Assembly (NCBI GenBank): GCA_016291135.1
Contig: JAEFAE010000021.1
Span: forward strand, 1 to 42,346
From: Bacteroidales bacterium
GTDB taxonomy: Bacteria > Bacteroidota > Bacteroidia > Bacteroidales > F082
Direction: 5' to 3'
DNA length: 42,346 bases
A program made the translations under genes and the position numbers. Each line of letters begins with the position of its first letter. The first letter of the stretch is position 1. Positions 41,321 to 42,346 of this stretch are shown in pieces. The notes below the pieces were generated by a model. It made no database searches. It saw only the letters and a list, made by a program, of their open reading frames with translations, and was not told the origin of the DNA.

Positions 41321-41328
41321 CAAAAATA
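41321..41328 (-). promoter_or_regulatory. -7 element of the outer-membrane protein gene
   Basis: Minus-strand TATTTTTG, 23 bp upstream of the ATG at 41298; 12 bp from the divergent tpiA element. Confidence 0.6.
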
Positions 41329-41340
41329 CGGATTATTTTG

Positions 41341-41348
41341 TATCTTTG
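41341..41348 (+). promoter_or_regulatory. -7 element of tpiA
   Basis: TATCTTTG preceded directly by TTTTG; leader to the ATG at 41387 is under 40 nt and contains an octamer array. Confidence 0.65.
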
Positions 41349-41355
41349 CCTATCT

Positions 41356-41378
41356 TTCAAATCATGAATCTTTAAATC
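41356..41378. repeat. Degenerate octamer array (TTTRAATC type), upstream of tpiA
   Basis: TTCAAATC-ATGAATC-TTTAAATC, ending 8 bp before the tpiA start codon. Same motif as at 19307-19337 and 30360-30391. Confidence 0.5.
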
Positions 41379-41386
41379 GTACCTAT

Positions 41387-42166
41387 ATGAGAAGCAAAAT
41401 TGTCGCAGGAAACTGGAAAATGAACTTGACCTTTGACGAGGCCGAAGAACTGGTGAATGAACTCCTTGACCGTCTTGAAGAACAGGAGGAGATGAATTGT
41501 GAAATCATCCTCTGCCCTCCCTTCCCTTATCTGGAGATGCTGACCGACATGGAGTTTGAGGAGCAGCAGTTCAACGTGGGCGCACAGAACTGCAGTGCCT
41601 ATGAAAAGGGTGCCTATACGGGCGAAGTGTCGGCGAAGATGCTGAAGTCGTTGGATGTGGACTATTGCATCGTGGGACACAGTGAACGTAGAAAATACTT
41701 CGGTGAAACCAACGAGGTGTTGGCCGAGAAGATCAACCGGCTGATCGAGAATAACATGTCGCCGATCTATTGTGTGGGCGAGGTGCTCGAAGAACGGGAG
41801 GCGGGCCGCCATTTCGACGTGGTGCGCGAACAGCTCGAGAAGGGACTCTTCCATCTCGACGGCGATGCCATCTACGACACCATCATTGCCTACGAACCGG
41901 TTTGGGCCATCGGCACCGGAAAGACCGCCTCGCCTGAACAGGCCCAGGAGATGCATGCCTTTATCCGTTCCCTGGTCAAGGAACACTATGACGAGGCGAC
42001 AGCCGATGATATCCGTATCCTCTATGGAGGCAGTTGCAATGCCAAAAATGCCACGGAGCTGTTCTCCCAGCCCGACGTCGACGGCGGCTTGATCGGCGGC
42101 GCCTCGCTCAAGGCCGAAGACTTCGCCTCGATCTGTACGCAGGCATCCGCTATCACTGAGAAATGA
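41387..42166 (+). CDS. tpiA: Triosephosphate isomerase
   Basis: Glycolytic enzyme interconverting dihydroxyacetone phosphate and glyceraldehyde 3-phosphate. 259 residues, slightly longer than the typical 250. Active-site residues are all present: Asn9 and Lys11 (GNWKMN), His98 (IVGHSERR) and Glu170 (AYEPVWAIGTGK), plus the phosphate-binding YGGS and GLIGGASL loops. TIM-barrel order is intact. It has its own promoter and is followed after 10 bp by the prmA start, so the two are probably co-transcribed. Confidence 0.97.
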   Translation: MRSKIVAGNWKMNLTFDEAEELVNELLDRLEEQEEMNCEIILCPPFPYLEMLTDMEFEEQQFNVGAQNCSAYEKGAYTGEVSAKMLKSLDVDYCIVGHSERRKYFGETNEVLAEKINRLIENNMSPIYCVGEVLEEREAGRHFDVVREQLEKGLFHLDGDAIYDTIIAYEPVWAIGTGKTASPEQAQEMHAFIRSLVKEHYDEATADDIRILYGGSCNAKNATELFSQPDVDGGLIGGASLKAEDFASICTQASAITEK

Positions 42167-42176
42167 TCTTGGACCG

Positions 42177-42346
42177 ATGAAGACCTTTGAGTTTACCTTT
42201 ACGCTTCCCACCTCGGACATCCAGCACGACATGCTGACCACCATGCTCGGGGAGATCGGCTTCGACTCGTTCATGGATGAAGATGGGACGCTGAAGGCCT
42301 ATTGCACGGAAGACCACCGCGACGAAGTCGCGGTGGAGGAGCTCCT
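42177..42346 (+). CDS. prmA: Ribosomal protein L11 methyltransferase, N-terminal fragment (cut by window end)
   Basis: From the ATG at 42177 the frame stays open to the end, giving 56 residues: MKTFEFTFTLPTSDIQHDML, then TTMLGEIGFDSFMDEDGTLKA and onward. This matches the start of PrmA (substrate-recognition domain with the ELGFESF-like turn), which trimethylates ribosomal protein L11. The SAM-binding domain lies outside the window. The call rests on this short stretch plus position: prmA often follows tpiA in Bacteroidota. The start lies 10 bp after the tpiA stop. Confidence 0.75.
   Translation, partial: MKTFEFTFTLPTSDIQHDMLTTMLGEIGFDSFMDEDGTLKAYCTEDHRDEVAVEEL

Overview
The window looks like a chromosomal segment of a Bacteroidota (probably Bacteroidales) bacterium with fairly GC-rich coding DNA. 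Evidence: a type IX secretion (T9SS) C-terminal sorting domain at the left edge; many intergenic -7 elements of the Bacteroidetes type (TAnnTTTG, mostly TATCTTTG or TATTTTTG), several with TTG or TTTG about 19 bp upstream; few Shine-Dalgarno sequences; and phylum-typical families (BT_3928-family DoxX protein, DUF1599, BatA-like protein, YwqK/MORN lipoprotein, LysM-PBP1 protein). It is densely packed: no gene-free stretch exceeds about 300 bp, and I see no rRNA, tRNA, CRISPR array, transposase or phage gene.

Left part (1-7.1 kb): the end of a T9SS cargo protein, ribosomal protein S1 behind a structured-looking leader, then an MBOAT O-acyltransferase followed by two related DHHW (AlgJ/AlgX-like) proteins, a likely glycan O-acetylation operon. 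From 7.1 to 16.8 kb: on the minus strand gcvP, a lipoprotein and typA; divergently recQ on the plus strand; then HU, fmt and a TPR membrane protein on the minus strand. From 16.9 to 23.0 kb: trmH (+), then on the minus strand a small membrane protein, a YeiH-type transporter, a porin, idi, ychF and a PrsW-like protease. The porin-YeiH set has an unusual AT-only operator-like region.

Right part (23.1-42.3 kb): guaA, two tandem REP-like hairpin units, a LysM/PBP1 protein carrying nine exact-length 24-bp repeats, a MORN lipoprotein, gdhA, a Nudix hydrolase and a BatA/VWA protein (both with TTG starts), parC and a lipoprotein, all on the plus strand; cdaA and folP on the minus strand; then the tightly overlapping DUF1599, BT_3928-family and ABC permease genes; an outer-membrane protein on the minus strand; tpiA; and the start of prmA cut by the window edge.

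Most content is housekeeping: translation (rpsA, typA, fmt, trmH, ychF, prmA), nucleotide, folate and isoprenoid metabolism (guaA, folP, idi), amino-acid and carbon metabolism (gcvP, gdhA, tpiA), chromosome maintenance (recQ, parC, HU) and c-di-AMP synthesis (cdaA). I found no clear new multi-gene system such as a defence island. The less ordinary signals are non-coding: a perfect 20-bp inverted repeat at 40454-40533, a degenerate octamer array spanning gene junctions at three loci, an AT-only palindrome with 15-bp-spaced direct repeats upstream of the porin, and the REP-like pair after guaA.
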